Shown piece after piece: positions 36,029 to 47,474 of a stretch of DNA of 64,000 nucleotides. Every line of letters starts with the position of its first letter. Position 1 is the first letter of the stretch. The position numbers and the translations under genes are program-made. The DNA is from Mesorhizobium sp. SARCC-RB16n (GTDB lineage Bacteria > Pseudomonadota > Alphaproteobacteria > Rhizobiales > Rhizobiaceae): assembly GCF_008520305.1 (NCBI RefSeq), contig NZ_ML703294.1, positions 1 to 64,000 of the forward strand, read 5' to 3'. The notes under the pieces were generated by a model. The model did no database searches. It saw only the letters and a program-made list of their open reading frames with translations, and had not been told where the DNA came from.

Positions 36029-36901
36029 TCAGATGACCGGGAAGCCGGGATGACGCGCCGGCGGTTCCTGGCCGAAATAGTCCTTGAAGGCAGCGTCGTA
36101 GAGCGCCGATTCATGACCGAACATAGCGATGGTGAAGGTCTGGTTGACGAAGGTCAGCCAGTCGAGATCGCCTTGCCGAAGTGCCGCGCCATAGAGCATC
36201 GAATACCAGCTTTTGCCGGCATCGAAATATTTGTCGGGATTGCGCGAGGCGAGCCAGCGCACGGTGGACAGGTCGACCGCGGCGGCGTCGGCGCGCTTGG
36301 ACTCCAGCGCCTGCAGCACGTTGGCCTGGGTGTCGATCTGCAGCACCTGCGCCTGCGGCAGAGCGTAGTGGACCGAGCTTTCGGCATCGACATTCTGTAG
36401 AATGGAAATGCGCGTCGCCGAACCGCCGGCCAGCAGCTTGTCGAAGGTCTTGTTCTCGGCTGTCGGCAACGTTAGCAAGGCAACGCCTTCGACATAGTAG
36501 GGCCTGGAGAAATTGATCAGCTGCGAGCGCTGGGCCGTCATCGTCATGAACTGGATGGTGATGTCGACCTTGTTGGTCGCCACGTTGGGAATGCGCTGGG
36601 CCGGATCCTGCATGACAAACTCGACCTTGGTCGGATCGTCGAAAAGGCCCTTGGCGAGGATGCGGCCCATGGTGATGTCCATGCCGACCAGTTCGCCGGC
36701 ATCGTTCTCGAAATGCCACGGCGCGTTGGTGCTGCCGGTGCCGACGATCAGCTTGCCGCGGTCGAGCACTGTGCGCAGAAGACTGTCGGATGCGGCTTGC
36801 GCGGCGGCCTTCTGGGCATCGACGGTTGCCAGCACGCCGGCCGTAGCAAGTCCCGCCATTCCCAATTTCAGAAAATCACGTCTTCCGGATGTGTCGTTCA
36901 C
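36029..36901 (-). CDS. ABC transporter substrate-binding protein (Tat-exported)
   Basis: This 290-residue periplasmic binding protein of the type 2 family binds amino acid-like ligands. The N-terminus GRRDFLKLGMAGLATAGVLA is a twin-arginine signal, unusual for this class and hinting at cofactor-free but early folding. Family features TLPTAENKTFDKLLAG and DAAAVDLSTVRWLA are seen. The start is GTG at 36901 with a near-perfect AGGAGG six bases upstream. It heads the operon and should be the most abundant component. The ligand is not identifiable. Confidence 0.9.
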   Translation of the reverse strand: MNDTSGRRDFLKLGMAGLATAGVLATVDAQKAAAQAASDSLLRTVLDRGKLIVGTGSTNAPWHFENDAGELVGMDITMGRILAKGLFDDPTKVEFVMQDPAQRIPNVATNKVDITIQFMTMTAQRSQLINFSRPYYVEGVALLTLPTAENKTFDKLLAGGSATRISILQNVDAESSVHYALPQAQVLQIDTQANVLQALESKRADAAAVDLSTVRWLASRNPDKYFDAGKSWYSMLYGAALRQGDLDWLTFVNQTFTIAMFGHESALYDAAFKDYFGQEPPARHPGFPVI

Positions 36902-36969
36902 GGCGACCTCCTTTCGTGTTGTGTTCCCCTATGCACAGGCCATACACGCAGCAGTGACTATCAAGGATT

Positions 36970-37013
36970 GTCTCTTACAAGAGACGCATGTATCCTGTAC
37001 AAGACAGATACTA
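36970..37013. promoter_or_regulatory. Probable IclR-type operators between the IclR gene and the ABC operon
   Basis: Two related elements lie in the 128-base divergent region. GTCTCTT-AC-AAGAGAC at 36970-36985 is a seven-base-arm palindrome. TGTATCCTGTACAAGACAGA just to its right shares the core TACAAGA(G/C)A. Their position fits operators controlling both the IclR gene and the transport operon. Confidence 0.5.
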
Positions 37014-37029
37014 ACACCAGGAATCGACA

Positions 37030-37818
37030 ATGCAAGATGGCAATGCCTTGGCCATGTCAGCCGATGAGAAGACGCCGGGCTCCCGTGAAAAGGGCCTCAC
37101 CCGGGTCCTGGAGATTCTGGAATTTCTCCACACGACGCAGCGGGCGATCGGCATTGGCGATCTTGCCAAGGGGGTCAATGCACCGCGTTCGACCACCTAC
37201 ACGCTGGTGCGGTCGCTGGTCGATGCCGGCCTGCTGGAAATGGCCGGCGACGGCAACCGGGTCTATTTCGGCAAGAAGCTCTATCTCTATGGAATGGACT
37301 ATGTGCGCGGCAACGACCTGTTGCGGCGCGGGCGCCAGGAGGTCGATCATCTGTCGCGCGAGACCGGCGAGACCTCGGAACTGTGCATGCTGCAGAGCGG
37401 CCGCTACACGATCGTCCATTCCAGCCCCGGCACCAGGCCGTTCCGCATCAGCTCCGCCACCGGCCTGCAGATACCGCTGCCCTGGACCGCCTCGGGCCGG
37501 CTGCTTCTTGCGGGGCTGGACAGAGCCGCGATCGAAGCCATGGTGTCGGACGACGATCTCGTGCTGCCCGACGGCCGCAAGCTGCGGCTTGACGATTTCA
37601 TCGCCGACATCGCAAAGGCAGGGGTGACCGGCTACTGCGTCACCTCGGGCCTGGTCGACGCTTACACGAAATGCCTCGCCGTGCCGGTCTTTTCAGCGCC
37701 AGGCAAGGTCGAGGCGACGATGTGCCTGGTGGTGCCCATCGACACGTCGGAGGAGCGGACCGCCGATCTCATCGGCCTGCTGCGCGGCCGCGCCGGCGGG
37801 CTCTCGATCGGCGGATAG
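37030..37818 (+). CDS. IclR-family transcriptional regulator
   Basis: This 262-residue regulator has an N-terminal winged helix at about residues 21-75 (LEILEFLHTTQRAIGIGDL, NAPRSTTYTLVRSLVDAG) and an IclR effector-binding domain from about 90 to 255. Members repress or activate catabolic genes in response to pathway metabolites. It is divergent from the ABC-RidA-SelA-like operon, and palindromes in the shared region make that operon the likely target. Confidence 0.93.
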   Translation: MQDGNALAMSADEKTPGSREKGLTRVLEILEFLHTTQRAIGIGDLAKGVNAPRSTTYTLVRSLVDAGLLEMAGDGNRVYFGKKLYLYGMDYVRGNDLLRRGRQEVDHLSRETGETSELCMLQSGRYTIVHSSPGTRPFRISSATGLQIPLPWTASGRLLLAGLDRAAIEAMVSDDDLVLPDGRKLRLDDFIADIAKAGVTGYCVTSGLVDAYTKCLAVPVFSAPGKVEATMCLVVPIDTSEERTADLIGLLRGRAGGLSIGG

Positions 37819-37851
37819 GCTACGGATGGCACCGAGCGCGAGGCGTCCGCG

Positions 37852-38055
37852 TCAGGCGATGATGTCTGGAATGATCTTGTCTTCCAGTTTCATCAGCCGG
37901 TCCTTGAGGAACAGCTTCTTCTTTTTCATGCGCTGGATCTGCAGCGGGTCGCAATTCATGGCTATCATCGCGTTGATCGCCGCATCGAAATCGGCGTGTT
38001 CCTGCTTCAGCCGGGAAAATTCGAGGCGAGTATCGGCCTGTTCCTGATCGGACAT
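37852..38055 (-). CDS. YdcH/DUF465 family protein
   Basis: This 67-residue helical protein is of the DUF465 (YdcH) family. The sequence FSRLKQEHADFDAAINAMIA and the basic ending MKKKKLFLKDRLMKLEDKI match the family pattern. It is a small cytoplasmic protein of unknown function, highly charged and probably forming a helical hairpin. A second DUF465 gene lies 240 bases away on the plus strand, divergent to it. Confidence 0.85.
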   Translation of the reverse strand: MSDQEQADTRLEFSRLKQEHADFDAAINAMIAMNCDPLQIQRMKKKKLFLKDRLMKLEDKIIPDIIA

Positions 38056-38294
38056 TCTCTACCGTCTGCACGTCTGCGGCGCCCAAAACTGGGCCTGGTT
38101 GGGCGGGGGAGGCAATTTCTGCCACCGGCGCGCAGCCCATATCACATTTCACATTGTCGTGGAATGCTACCACGCAGCATTCGACATCGTTGGCGGAAGG
38201 TGACACACTGTCATTGTGCCGTCACAGATGCGACCTGCGGTGGACGTGCCTTTGACGGCTGCAATCGAGGAAACCATGAAAGGGAGAACCAATC

Positions 38295-38474
38295 ATGTCT
38301 CTTGCATCCCATCTTGATGAGTTGCAGCGGAAACACGGCGACATCGAACGCGAAATCGATGACGCGATGAACCACCCGTCGGTGGACGACCTCGAGATCG
38401 TGAATCTCAAGCGACGCAAGCTGGCACTCAAGGATGCGATTGAGAAACTGAGGGCGCAACCAACCACGCATTGA
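38295..38474 (+). CDS. YdcH/DUF465 family protein (second copy)
   Basis: This 59-residue protein, MSLASHLDELQRKHGDIE and onward, has the same DUF465 helical-hairpin pattern ending in LKRRKLALKDAIEKLRAQ. The ATG at 38295 follows AAAGGGAGAACC, a good ribosome site. It is below common length cut-offs. The pair of DUF465 genes, one on each strand, suggests duplication, though the two sequences have clearly diverged. Confidence 0.85.
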   Translation: MSLASHLDELQRKHGDIEREIDDAMNHPSVDDLEIVNLKRRKLALKDAIEKLRAQPTTH

Positions 38475-38807
38475 TCCTCACCTGATATAGCCGCTCACCA
38501 CTGGCGGTCTTCCTTGCCGGCGGCGCCAGCCGCCGGTACAGCTGTTTTGATTTTCAGCGCTGCGCCATAAGCTGTAGCTAATATCCTCTCAGACATGGTT
38601 TGACCTCGACCGTTGCCGGGTCGCGTCCTTTTCAGGTCTCCGGCGGGGATCAATTGCTGCCAGTGGCGACCTGTCGCCATTGACAAGCCATCTTTGCTCC
38701 TTCACCTCATGCCCGGACTTCAGCGCATCGGACCGGCTTGTGCGTCCAAGCGGATGCATGGGCTTCAGAGAGAGACGCGTAGCGCTCCAGAGACAAAGGC
38801 TACCGGC
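38475..38807. other. Intergenic region upstream of ispG
   Basis: This 333-base gap must contain the ispG promoter. On the opposite strand a 33-codon frame (38495-38596, minus; begins MSERILATAYGAALKIKTA) is open but has no strong ribosome site and I cannot assign it. GC-rich dyads such as GCCGGCGGCGCCAGCCGCCGG (about 38518-38538) lie near its end and could be a termination hairpin for the DUF465 gene. Confidence 0.35.
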
Positions 38808-40061
38808 ATGACCGGATATTTTTCCTCTCCCTTCCCCCGCCGGACCTCGGTCGGCGTCGATGTCGGCGGTGTGGTCGTCGGCGGTGACGCACCTATCGTC
38901 GTGCAATCGATGACCAATACCGATACCGCAGATGTCGACCAGACGGTTGCGCAAGTCGCGGCGCTGCACCGGGCCGGCTCCGAGATCGTGCGCATCACCG
39001 TCGACCGCGACGAGAGCGCGGCCGCCGTGCCGCGCATCCACGAGCGTCTGTTGCGGCTCGGCATCAACGTGCCGCTGGTCGGCGATTTCCACTATATCGG
39101 CCACAAGCTCCTGGCCGATCATCCGGCCTGCGCCGAGGCGCTGGCCAAGTACCGCATCAATCCCGGCAATGTCGGCTTCAAGGACAAGAAGGACCGGCAG
39201 TTCACCGATATCGTCGAAATGGCGATCAAACACGGCAAGCCGGTGCGCATCGGCGTCAACTGGGGCTCGCTCGACCAGGAGCTGTTGACCCGGCTGATGG
39301 ACGACAACCAAGACAAGGGGTTCCCCCTGACCGCGCAGGAGGTGACGCGCGAGGCGATCGTGCAGTCGGCGATCCTGTCGGCCGAGATGGCCGAAGAGAT
39401 TGGCCTCAGCCGCGAAAAGATCATCCTGTCGGCCAAGGTCAGTGGCGTGCAGGATTTGATCGCCGTCTACACCGAGCTCGCCACCCGCTCCAATCACGCG
39501 CTGCATCTCGGCCTCACCGAAGCCGGCATGGGCTCGAAAGGCATCGTCGCTTCCTCCGCCGCCATGGGCATCCTCTTGCAGCAAGGCATCGGCGACACCA
39601 TTCGCATCTCGCTGACGCCGGAGCCCAACGGCGACCGCACCCGCGAAGTGCAGGTGTCGCAGGAATTGCTGCAGACCATGGGCTTCCGGCAGTTCGTGCC
39701 GATCGTCGCGGCCTGCCCCGGCTGCGGCCGCACCACGTCCACCGTGTTCCAGGAACTGGCCCAGAACATCCAGGCGGACCTGCGAAAGAACATGCCGGTG
39801 TGGCGTGAGAAGTACCCAGGCGTCGAAAACCTCAAGGTCGCGGTGATGGGCTGCATCGTCAACGGCCCGGGTGAGTCCAAGCATGCCGATATCGGCATTT
39901 CGCTGCCCGGCACGGGCGAGACGCCGACCGCGCCCGTCTTTGTCGACGGCAAGAAGGCGGCGACGCTGCGCGGGCCGTCGATCGCGGCGGATTTCGAGAA
40001 AATGGTCGCCGACTATATCGAGCAGAGGTTCGGTCAGGGCGGCAAGGCAGCGGCAGAGTAG
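38808..40061 (+). CDS. ispG: 4-hydroxy-3-methylbut-2-enyl diphosphate synthase (GcpE)
   Basis: This 417-residue iron-sulfur enzyme of the MEP isoprenoid pathway converts MEcPP to HMBPP using electrons from flavodoxin or ferredoxin. The TIM-barrel domain fills the first ~290 residues. The C-terminal cluster domain carries three cysteines for [4Fe-4S], two in ACPGCGRTT and one in [11 protein letters not shown], and the usual glutamate. Homology begins at the ATG at 38808, with AAAGG upstream; an extension to 38613 is not supported. ispA, another isoprenoid gene, lies 4 kb downstream. Confidence 0.96.
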   Translation: MTGYFSSPFPRRTSVGVDVGGVVVGGDAPIVVQSMTNTDTADVDQTVAQVAALHRAGSEIVRITVDRDESAAAVPRIHERLLRLGINVPLVGDFHYIGHKLLADHPACAEALAKYRINPGNVGFKDKKDRQFTDIVEMAIKHGKPVRIGVNWGSLDQELLTRLMDDNQDKGFPLTAQEVTREAIVQSAILSAEMAEEIGLSREKIILSAKVSGVQDLIAVYTELATRSNHALHLGLTEAGMGSKGIVASSAAMGILLQQGIGDTIRISLTPEPNGDRTREVQVSQELLQTMGFRQFVPIVAACPGCGRTTSTVFQELAQNIQADLRKNMPVWREKYPGVENLKVAVMGCIVNGPGESKHADIGISLPGTGETPTAPVFVDGKKAATLRGPSIAADFEKMVADYIEQRFGQGGKAAAE

Positions 40062-40066
40062 GCCAG

Positions 40067-40921
40067 ATGCGGCGTTTCCCTTGGGCGACGCTGATTTTCC
40101 TGTGCGGCATGGCCTGGTCGACGCTTGCCGAGGCTGATCCGCCGCAATCGGCCAAGCAGCGGCTGATCGACAAGGTTTGCAACCTGATCCAGGCGCATGC
40201 CGACCAGAACGGTCTGCCCCGGGACTTCTTCGCCCGCCTTATCTGGAAGGAAAGCCGTTTCGATCCCAACGCCGTGAGCCCCGTCGGCGCCGAAGGCATC
40301 GCCCAGTTCATGCCGGGCACCGCCAAGATGCGGGGGCTTGCCGATTCCTTCGACATCAACCAGGCGATCCCGGCGTCGGCCAGGTATCTCGCCGAAATGA
40401 AGATCAGCTATGGCAATCTCGGCCTGGCGGCGGCCGCCTACAATGCCGGCGAGAGCCGGGTGTCGCGCTGGCTGAATTCCGGCGGCTTCCTGCCGATGGA
40501 GACGGAAAGCTATGTGTTCGACGTGATGGGCGAGCCGGTCGACAAGTTCGCCGACCGCGCCTATGCCGGAAAAGTCGAGCCACTCGATGCCAAGCTGGAT
40601 TTCGCGGTCGCCTGCCGCAAGCTGCCGGTGATCATGTCGAAGACCGTGGCGATGGCCTCGATCAACATCAAGCCATGGGGCATCCAGGTGGCGGGTAATT
40701 TCCGCCGCAGTGCTGCGATCAGCCAATGGCTCAGGGTGCGGGGCCGTTTTCCTGCACTGCTTGCCGGGCATGATCCGGTGGTGAGCCGAGTACGCACGCC
40801 GATCGGCCGGCGCGGCATCTACGCCGTCAGAATCGGGATCGACGACCGCGCCGCCGCCAATGTCATCTGCCAGAAACTGCAAAGCGTCGGTGGCGCATGC
40901 GTGGTGGTGCGCAATCGGTAG
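40067..40921 (+). CDS. Lytic transglycosylase (SLT domain)
   Basis: This 284-residue exported peptidoglycan-cleaving enzyme has a signal peptide (WATLIFLCGMAWSTLAEA) and an SLT domain at about residues 40-170. The catalytic glutamate is in IWKESRFDPNAVSPVGAEG, followed by IAQFMPGTA and LAAAAYNAGESRV, as expected. The last ~80 residues may form a SPOR-like domain (GIYAVRIGIDDRAAANVICQ). It starts five bases after ispG, so both could share a message. Confidence 0.9.
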   Translation: MRRFPWATLIFLCGMAWSTLAEADPPQSAKQRLIDKVCNLIQAHADQNGLPRDFFARLIWKESRFDPNAVSPVGAEGIAQFMPGTAKMRGLADSFDINQAIPASARYLAEMKISYGNLGLAAAAYNAGESRVSRWLNSGGFLPMETESYVFDVMGEPVDKFADRAYAGKVEPLDAKLDFAVACRKLPVIMSKTVAMASINIKPWGIQVAGNFRRSAAISQWLRVRGRFPALLAGHDPVVSRVRTPIGRRGIYAVRIGIDDRAAANVICQKLQSVGGACVVVRNR

Positions 40922-41085
40922 CCGAGGACGGCTGGGTGCACGGGCCGCGCGTCATGACCAAAATTGCCAAGATCATTCTGCTCACGCCACCTGAAATGCG
41001 CCTGTCGCATCCAGCAACAATTTCGCCTATAGGCGCGGTGGATTGGGGCTTGCCCAGCCTGCGATGAACGACAAGGGGCCGCAAT

Positions 41086-41838
41086 ATGTTCGACGCGTAC
41101 ATCCTCTGCGGCACGCCCAGAACCGGCAGCACTTTGCTGTGCAAGCTGTTGGCGGCCACCGGGACGACCGGCGATCCCCACTCATTCTACCGACGGCAGG
41201 ATGTATTGGAGTGGGCCGAGGACTGGGGACTGCCGGCTCGCGACACGATGGGCGAGCCTGAATTCCAGCTTGCCTATCTCGATGCGGCAATCACTGCCGG
41301 CAAGGGTGGCACGGACGTCTTCGGCCTGCGCCTGATGCGTGAAAACCTGGGCGAGCTTTCAGCGATGCTCGACAGGATTTCCCCGGGGCTTGCGTCGGAC
41401 AAAGCGCGTTTCGAGAAGGCTTTTGGTCGTGTCCTCTACATACACCTGTCGCGCGAAAACAAGCTCGCGCAGGCTGTCTCCCTGATCAAGGCACAGCAAA
41501 CCGGTCTTTGGCATATCGCCCCCGACGGAACCGAGATCGAAAGGGTGGGGCCTGCCAAGGAACCTCACTATGATTTCGAGCGCATCAAGGGTGAGGTCGA
41601 AGAACTGGAGGCCTATGATGCGGCCTGGAACATCTGGTTCGCGCAACAGGGCATAGCGCCGTTGCGGATCGGCTATGAGCGCCTTGCCGCCGAGCCGGCC
41701 GTTGAATTGCTGCGCATCTGCGAAGCCCTGGGCGTCCGGGCGCCGGATGCCGGGCATATCAGGCCCTGCGTCGCGAAGCTCGCCGACGAGACAAGCCTGG
41801 ACTGGATGCGCCGCTTTCATCTGGACACGGCCATTTGA
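41086..41838 (+). CDS. Stf0-type sulfotransferase
   Basis: This 250-residue protein is of the Stf0 sulfotransferase family, which transfers sulfate from PAPS to sugars such as trehalose. The PAPS 5'-phosphosulfate loop GTPRTGSTLL is at residues 9-18. The conserved segment IHLSRENKLAQAVSLIKAQQ supplies the 3'-phosphate site. In rhizobia, homologues sulfate lipopolysaccharide, but here no polysaccharide genes are adjacent. The gene stands alone between a lytic transglycosylase and a convergent histidine kinase. Confidence 0.88.
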   Translation: MFDAYILCGTPRTGSTLLCKLLAATGTTGDPHSFYRRQDVLEWAEDWGLPARDTMGEPEFQLAYLDAAITAGKGGTDVFGLRLMRENLGELSAMLDRISPGLASDKARFEKAFGRVLYIHLSRENKLAQAVSLIKAQQTGLWHIAPDGTEIERVGPAKEPHYDFERIKGEVEELEAYDAAWNIWFAQQGIAPLRIGYERLAAEPAVELLRICEALGVRAPDAGHIRPCVAKLADETSLDWMRRFHLDTAI

Positions 41839-41855
41839 GGCGTTGATGGCGCTGG

Positions 41856-44195
<2,340 letters not shown>

Positions 44196-44305
44196 GCGCA
44201 ACCCCAACACATACGCATTCTAAGAATTGGGATTACGCTTCATTTACATTAAGATTTCGTTGGCACAACCACAGGTGCAATGCGCAACCCGGTATGGACC
44301 TGCCG

Positions 44306-45223
44306 TCAGCTGTTACGGGTTGCAACGAAGGTCGCGGCGGACTTCAGCAGGGCCGCCGTTTCGCCATAGGGTTCGAGCAGCGCGTGCGCCTGGCCGACGA
44401 GACCGTCGAGCTGCTTGCGTGCCCAATTCGCGCCGTGCAGGGCCACCAGCGTACCCTTGCCCGCGGCGGCGTCCTTGCCGGTCGCCTTGCCCATCTGCTT
44501 GGCGTCGGCCGTCAGGTCCAGCAGGTCGTCGGCGAGCTGGAAGGCAAGGCCGATCGCCGAACCGAACTCGGCCAATCTTTCACGGTCATCCGACTGTGCG
44601 CCGGCCAGGATTGCACCCGCCTCGCAAGCGAAGCGGATCAGCGAGCCGGTCTTCATTGCTTGCAGCCGGATGATGCCGGCCTCGTCCGGTCGCACCTGCT
44701 CGGCTTCGAGGTCAAGCTTCTGGCCGCCGACCATGCCACCGGCCCCGGCGGCCCGGGCAAGCGCCAGCACAAGGGCTGCGCGCCGCTCCACCGGCAGCGC
44801 GGTTTCTTCGCCGGCGAGGATGTCGAAGGCGAGCGTCAGCAGTGCGTCGCCGGCCAGGATGGCGGTGGCTTCGTCAAAGGCCCTGTGCACGGTCGGCTGG
44901 CCGCGGCGCAGATCATCGTCATCCATTGCCGGCAGGTCGTCATGAATCAGCGAATAGCAGTGGACACATTCGAGCGCCGCCGCGACGCGCAGTGCTGCTT
45001 CGCCATCGGCGGAAAACAGCGCCGCACTTTCCATCACCAGGAAGGGGCGCAGGCGCTTGCCGCCATTCAGCACGCCATGGCGCATCGCCGCCATCAGGCG
45101 ATCGGGCCGCGCGATCTCGCCCGAAAGCGGGCGGTTGTCGAGCAAGCAACGCAGCACCACCTCGACGGCCGCCGCCCGTCGGATGAGCGCCATTTCGAAC
45201 GCCATTTCGTCGTCATTCGTCAT
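44306..45223 (-). CDS. ispA: Polyprenyl diphosphate synthase (probable farnesyl diphosphate synthase)
   Basis: This 305-residue trans-prenyltransferase builds C15 or longer isoprenyl diphosphates from DMAPP and IPP. The first aspartate-rich motif is HDDLPAMDDDDLRRG near residue 90, and the second is FQLADDLLD near 225. The extended insertion after the first motif is typical of bacterial FPP synthases. The ATG at 45223 is used because the upstream extension to 45268 lacks homology. It is divergent from mtgA. Confidence 0.93.
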   Translation of the reverse strand: MTNDDEMAFEMALIRRAAAVEVVLRCLLDNRPLSGEIARPDRLMAAMRHGVLNGGKRLRPFLVMESAALFSADGEAALRVAAALECVHCYSLIHDDLPAMDDDDLRRGQPTVHRAFDEATAILAGDALLTLAFDILAGEETALPVERRAALVLALARAAGAGGMVGGQKLDLEAEQVRPDEAGIIRLQAMKTGSLIRFACEAGAILAGAQSDDRERLAEFGSAIGLAFQLADDLLDLTADAKQMGKATGKDAAAGKGTLVALHGANWARKQLDGLVGQAHALLEPYGETAALLKSAATFVATRNS

Positions 45224-45352
45224 GGCCGCGAGCGGTAGCCGACACTCAGACGTTGCGCAAGAAGGCAAGCGCCATTATGCCGGAGCAGGGAGAAGTACGG
45301 GTTGGGCGGCTTGGCGGAACCGATCGTCGATCATGAGACCGAAAAGCTGGAC

Positions 45353-46063
45353 ATGGCGACGAGATCGCGAGGCGTGAACCGCCGCAGTCTCAGGCGCTGG
45401 GTCCGGCGTGGCATCGTCATGGCCGCCGTGCTGGCGCTTATCCCGGTGGTGCTGACCTTTCTCTACCTGCCGTCCTTTGTGCATCCGGTGTCGACATTGA
45501 TGCTGAAGGACCTTGCTACCTTCTCCGGCTACGATCGGCGCTGGGTTTCGATCGATGATGTGGCGCCGGTGCTCGCCCATTCGGTCATCATGTCGGAGGA
45601 CGGGCAGTTCTGCTTCCACCGCGGCGTCGATCTCGGCGAACTCAGGGGCGTCGTCGACGATGCGCTGGCCGGCGAGGCGACGCGCGGCGCCTCGACCATC
45701 ACCATGCAGACGGTGAAGAACCTCTTCCTCTGGTCGCGGCCGCTGGGCAGCGTGCGCAAGGTCGTCGAACTGCCGCTGGCCGTCTATTTCGACGCGGTGA
45801 TGTCGAAGCGGCGCATCATGGAGATCTATCTCAACATCGCCGAATGGGGGCCGGGCATCTACGGCATCGAGGCGGCGGCGCAGCACCATTTCGGCATTTC
45901 CGCAAAGCAGTTGTCGCGCCGGCAGGCCGCATTGCTCGCCGTTACGCTGCCCAATCCGATCGCCCGCAATCCGGCAAAACCCGGGCCTGGCCTCAGACGC
46001 CTCGCCAATCTGATCGAGCGGCGCGCTGGCCGCTCCGGTGCTTATGTCGGCTGCCTGGACTAG
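45353..46063 (+). CDS. mtgA: Monofunctional biosynthetic peptidoglycan transglycosylase
   Basis: This 236-residue membrane-anchored GT51 enzyme polymerises lipid II into glycan strands. A membrane helix lies at about residues 20-42 ([20 protein letters not shown]). GT51 motifs are present: [20 protein letters not shown] with the catalytic glutamate, [20 protein letters not shown], and [20 protein letters not shown]. The ATG at 45353 is preferred over a start at 45302, where no homology extends. It is divergent from ispA. Confidence 0.95.
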   Translation: MATRSRGVNRRSLRRWVRRGIVMAAVLALIPVVLTFLYLPSFVHPVSTLMLKDLATFSGYDRRWVSIDDVAPVLAHSVIMSEDGQFCFHRGVDLGELRGVVDDALAGEATRGASTITMQTVKNLFLWSRPLGSVRKVVELPLAVYFDAVMSKRRIMEIYLNIAEWGPGIYGIEAAAQHHFGISAKQLSRRQAALLAVTLPNPIARNPAKPGPGLRRLANLIERRAGRSGAYVGCLD

Positions 46064-46204
46064 CCGGCGCAAAAAAGATTCACCGCAGCGCTGGCCAAAA
46101 CGGTGTCAGGCGTGTATAGGCACCCGACTTTCTCAGATTTAGGCCCCGACATGGCCCTTTCACGAGGGCGGGCGGGGCTTTTGACCATGTAGTGGAGCAT
46201 ATCC

Positions 46205-46387
46205 ATGGCCGTTCCGAAACGCAAAACCTCTCCGTCCAAGCGCGGCATGCGCCGCTCGGCCGACGCCCTCAAGGCCCCGACCTATGTCGAGGACAAGAAT
46301 TCCGGCGAAATGCGCCGCCCGCACCACATCGACCTGAAGACCGGCATGTATCGCGGTCGCCAGGTGCTGACCCCCAAGGAAAGCTGA
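46205..46387 (+). CDS. rpmF: 50S ribosomal protein L32
   Basis: This 60-residue ribosomal protein begins [20 protein letters not shown], the typical L32 sequence, and has a final basic segment. It has no zinc-binding cysteine pair, as in other rhizobial L32. A strong terminator follows 28 bases after the stop. It is about 140 bases downstream of mtgA and conserved in this position in rhizobia. Confidence 0.97.
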   Translation: MAVPKRKTSPSKRGMRRSADALKAPTYVEDKNSGEMRRPHHIDLKTGMYRGRQVLTPKES

Positions 46388-46415
46388 GACCAGCTTTTCG
46401 GAAGGTTAGAGTTGC

Positions 46416-46443
46416 AAAAGACCGGCCTCTGGCCGGTCTTTTT
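46416..46443 (+). terminator. Rho-independent terminator after rpmF
   Basis: AAAAGACCGGCC and GGCCGGTCTTTTT form a nearly perfect stem with a short loop and a T-tail, a textbook terminator for rpmF. Confidence 0.9.
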
Positions 46444-46637
46444 GCGTTTGGTGCCGCCGTGCGCGCCGGCTACTTCAAGCGGTGAGCTTTCGTCGCTCGT
46501 TTTCCATGTCGGCCGGGCAACCGGCTGACATGGTTGTTGCATCCAGTCTTCGACCGTGTTTGCGGCCGCGTACGAAAAATCTTGACGCCGTGCCTGTGGA
46601 GCATTCTACAGAAGGTGCCCCCACTAGGAGACGCCAG

Positions 46638-47039
46638 ATGTTCGGTGCCGTCCCGCTTTTGATCGTGCCTTTCGTGCTCTACAATCTCGGCCTGCTCGGT
46701 ATATTCGGCGGCGGCGACGATCCGTGGGCGAGCGAGATATTCTCGTTCCGCATGATGTCGGGCGGGGTATTCTCGATGACGCTCGGCGACCTTATCGTGC
46801 TGATCGGGCTGATCTTCCTGTTCCTCGAAATGGTGAAATCGGCGCGCACGACCACGGCATCGATCATGGACCATCTTCTGTCGACGCTTGTCTTCGTCGC
46901 TTTCCTGGTCGAGTTCCTGCTGGTGAAGGGTGCGGCGCACTCCATCTTCTTCACGCTGATGATCATCGCGCTGTTCGACGTGATGGCCGGTTTCGCAGTG
47001 TCGATGCGGTCGGCCAGTCGCGACATCAATTTGAATTGA
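46638..47039 (+). CDS. Small four-helix inner-membrane protein, unknown function
   Basis: This 133-residue protein has about four hydrophobic segments: residues 4-22, 38-62, 75-95 and 100-122. There is a short charged end after the last. The ATG at 46638 follows TAGGAG and is in good context; the larger frame upstream to 46482 is not supported. I do not recognise the family, but a run of conserved-looking residues (FSFRMMSGGVFSMTLGDLIV) suggests a real gene. It is convergent with the HbpS-like gene, three bases apart. Confidence 0.72.
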   Translation: MFGAVPLLIVPFVLYNLGLLGIFGGGDDPWASEIFSFRMMSGGVFSMTLGDLIVLIGLIFLFLEMVKSARTTTASIMDHLLSTLVFVAFLVEFLLVKGAAHSIFFTLMIIALFDVMAGFAVSMRSASRDINLN

Positions 47040-47042
47040 GGC

Positions 47043-47474
47043 TCAGCCCGGATCGGCGGTGAAGCCAGCGGCTTCGATGCCGGCAATCGCGGCCGCCTCG
47101 TCATTGTCAGACGTATCGCCGGAAATGCCGACGGCGCCGATGATGGTGCCGGCCTTGTCGCGGATCAGCACGCCGCCGGCGACCGGCAGCACGCGTCCCC
47201 CCGACACGTCGGAAATGCCGGCAACCAGATGCGGACGCTCCTTGGCGAAGGCCTCGACCTTGCGCGAGCCCATGCCGATGGCCAGCGCGCCATAGGCCTT
47301 GCCGGCCGACATTTGCGGGCGCAGGAACGAAGCGCCGTCCTGGCGCTGGAAGGCGACCAGGTGCCCGCCGGCGTCTAGCACCGAGACGCCGAGCGGCTTG
47401 AGCTTGAGATCGGCGCCCCTGGTAAAGGCGGCATTGATGATCTCGACGGCTTTTTCGAGGGGCAGTGCGGTCAT
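47043..47474 (-). CDS. GlcG/HbpS heme-binding family protein
   Basis: This 143-residue protein is of the GlcG/HbpS (DUF336) family. It has the repeated core pattern GVSVLDAGGHLVAFQRQDGA and GGVLIRDKAGTIIGAVGISGD. Members bind heme or act as chaperone-like helper proteins in glycolate and related operons. No signal peptide is present, so it is cytoplasmic. It is a single gene. Confidence 0.86.
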   Translation of the reverse strand: MTALPLEKAVEIINAAFTRGADLKLKPLGVSVLDAGGHLVAFQRQDGASFLRPQMSAGKAYGALAIGMGSRKVEAFAKERPHLVAGISDVSGGRVLPVAGGVLIRDKAGTIIGAVGISGDTSDNDEAAAIAGIEAAGFTADPG

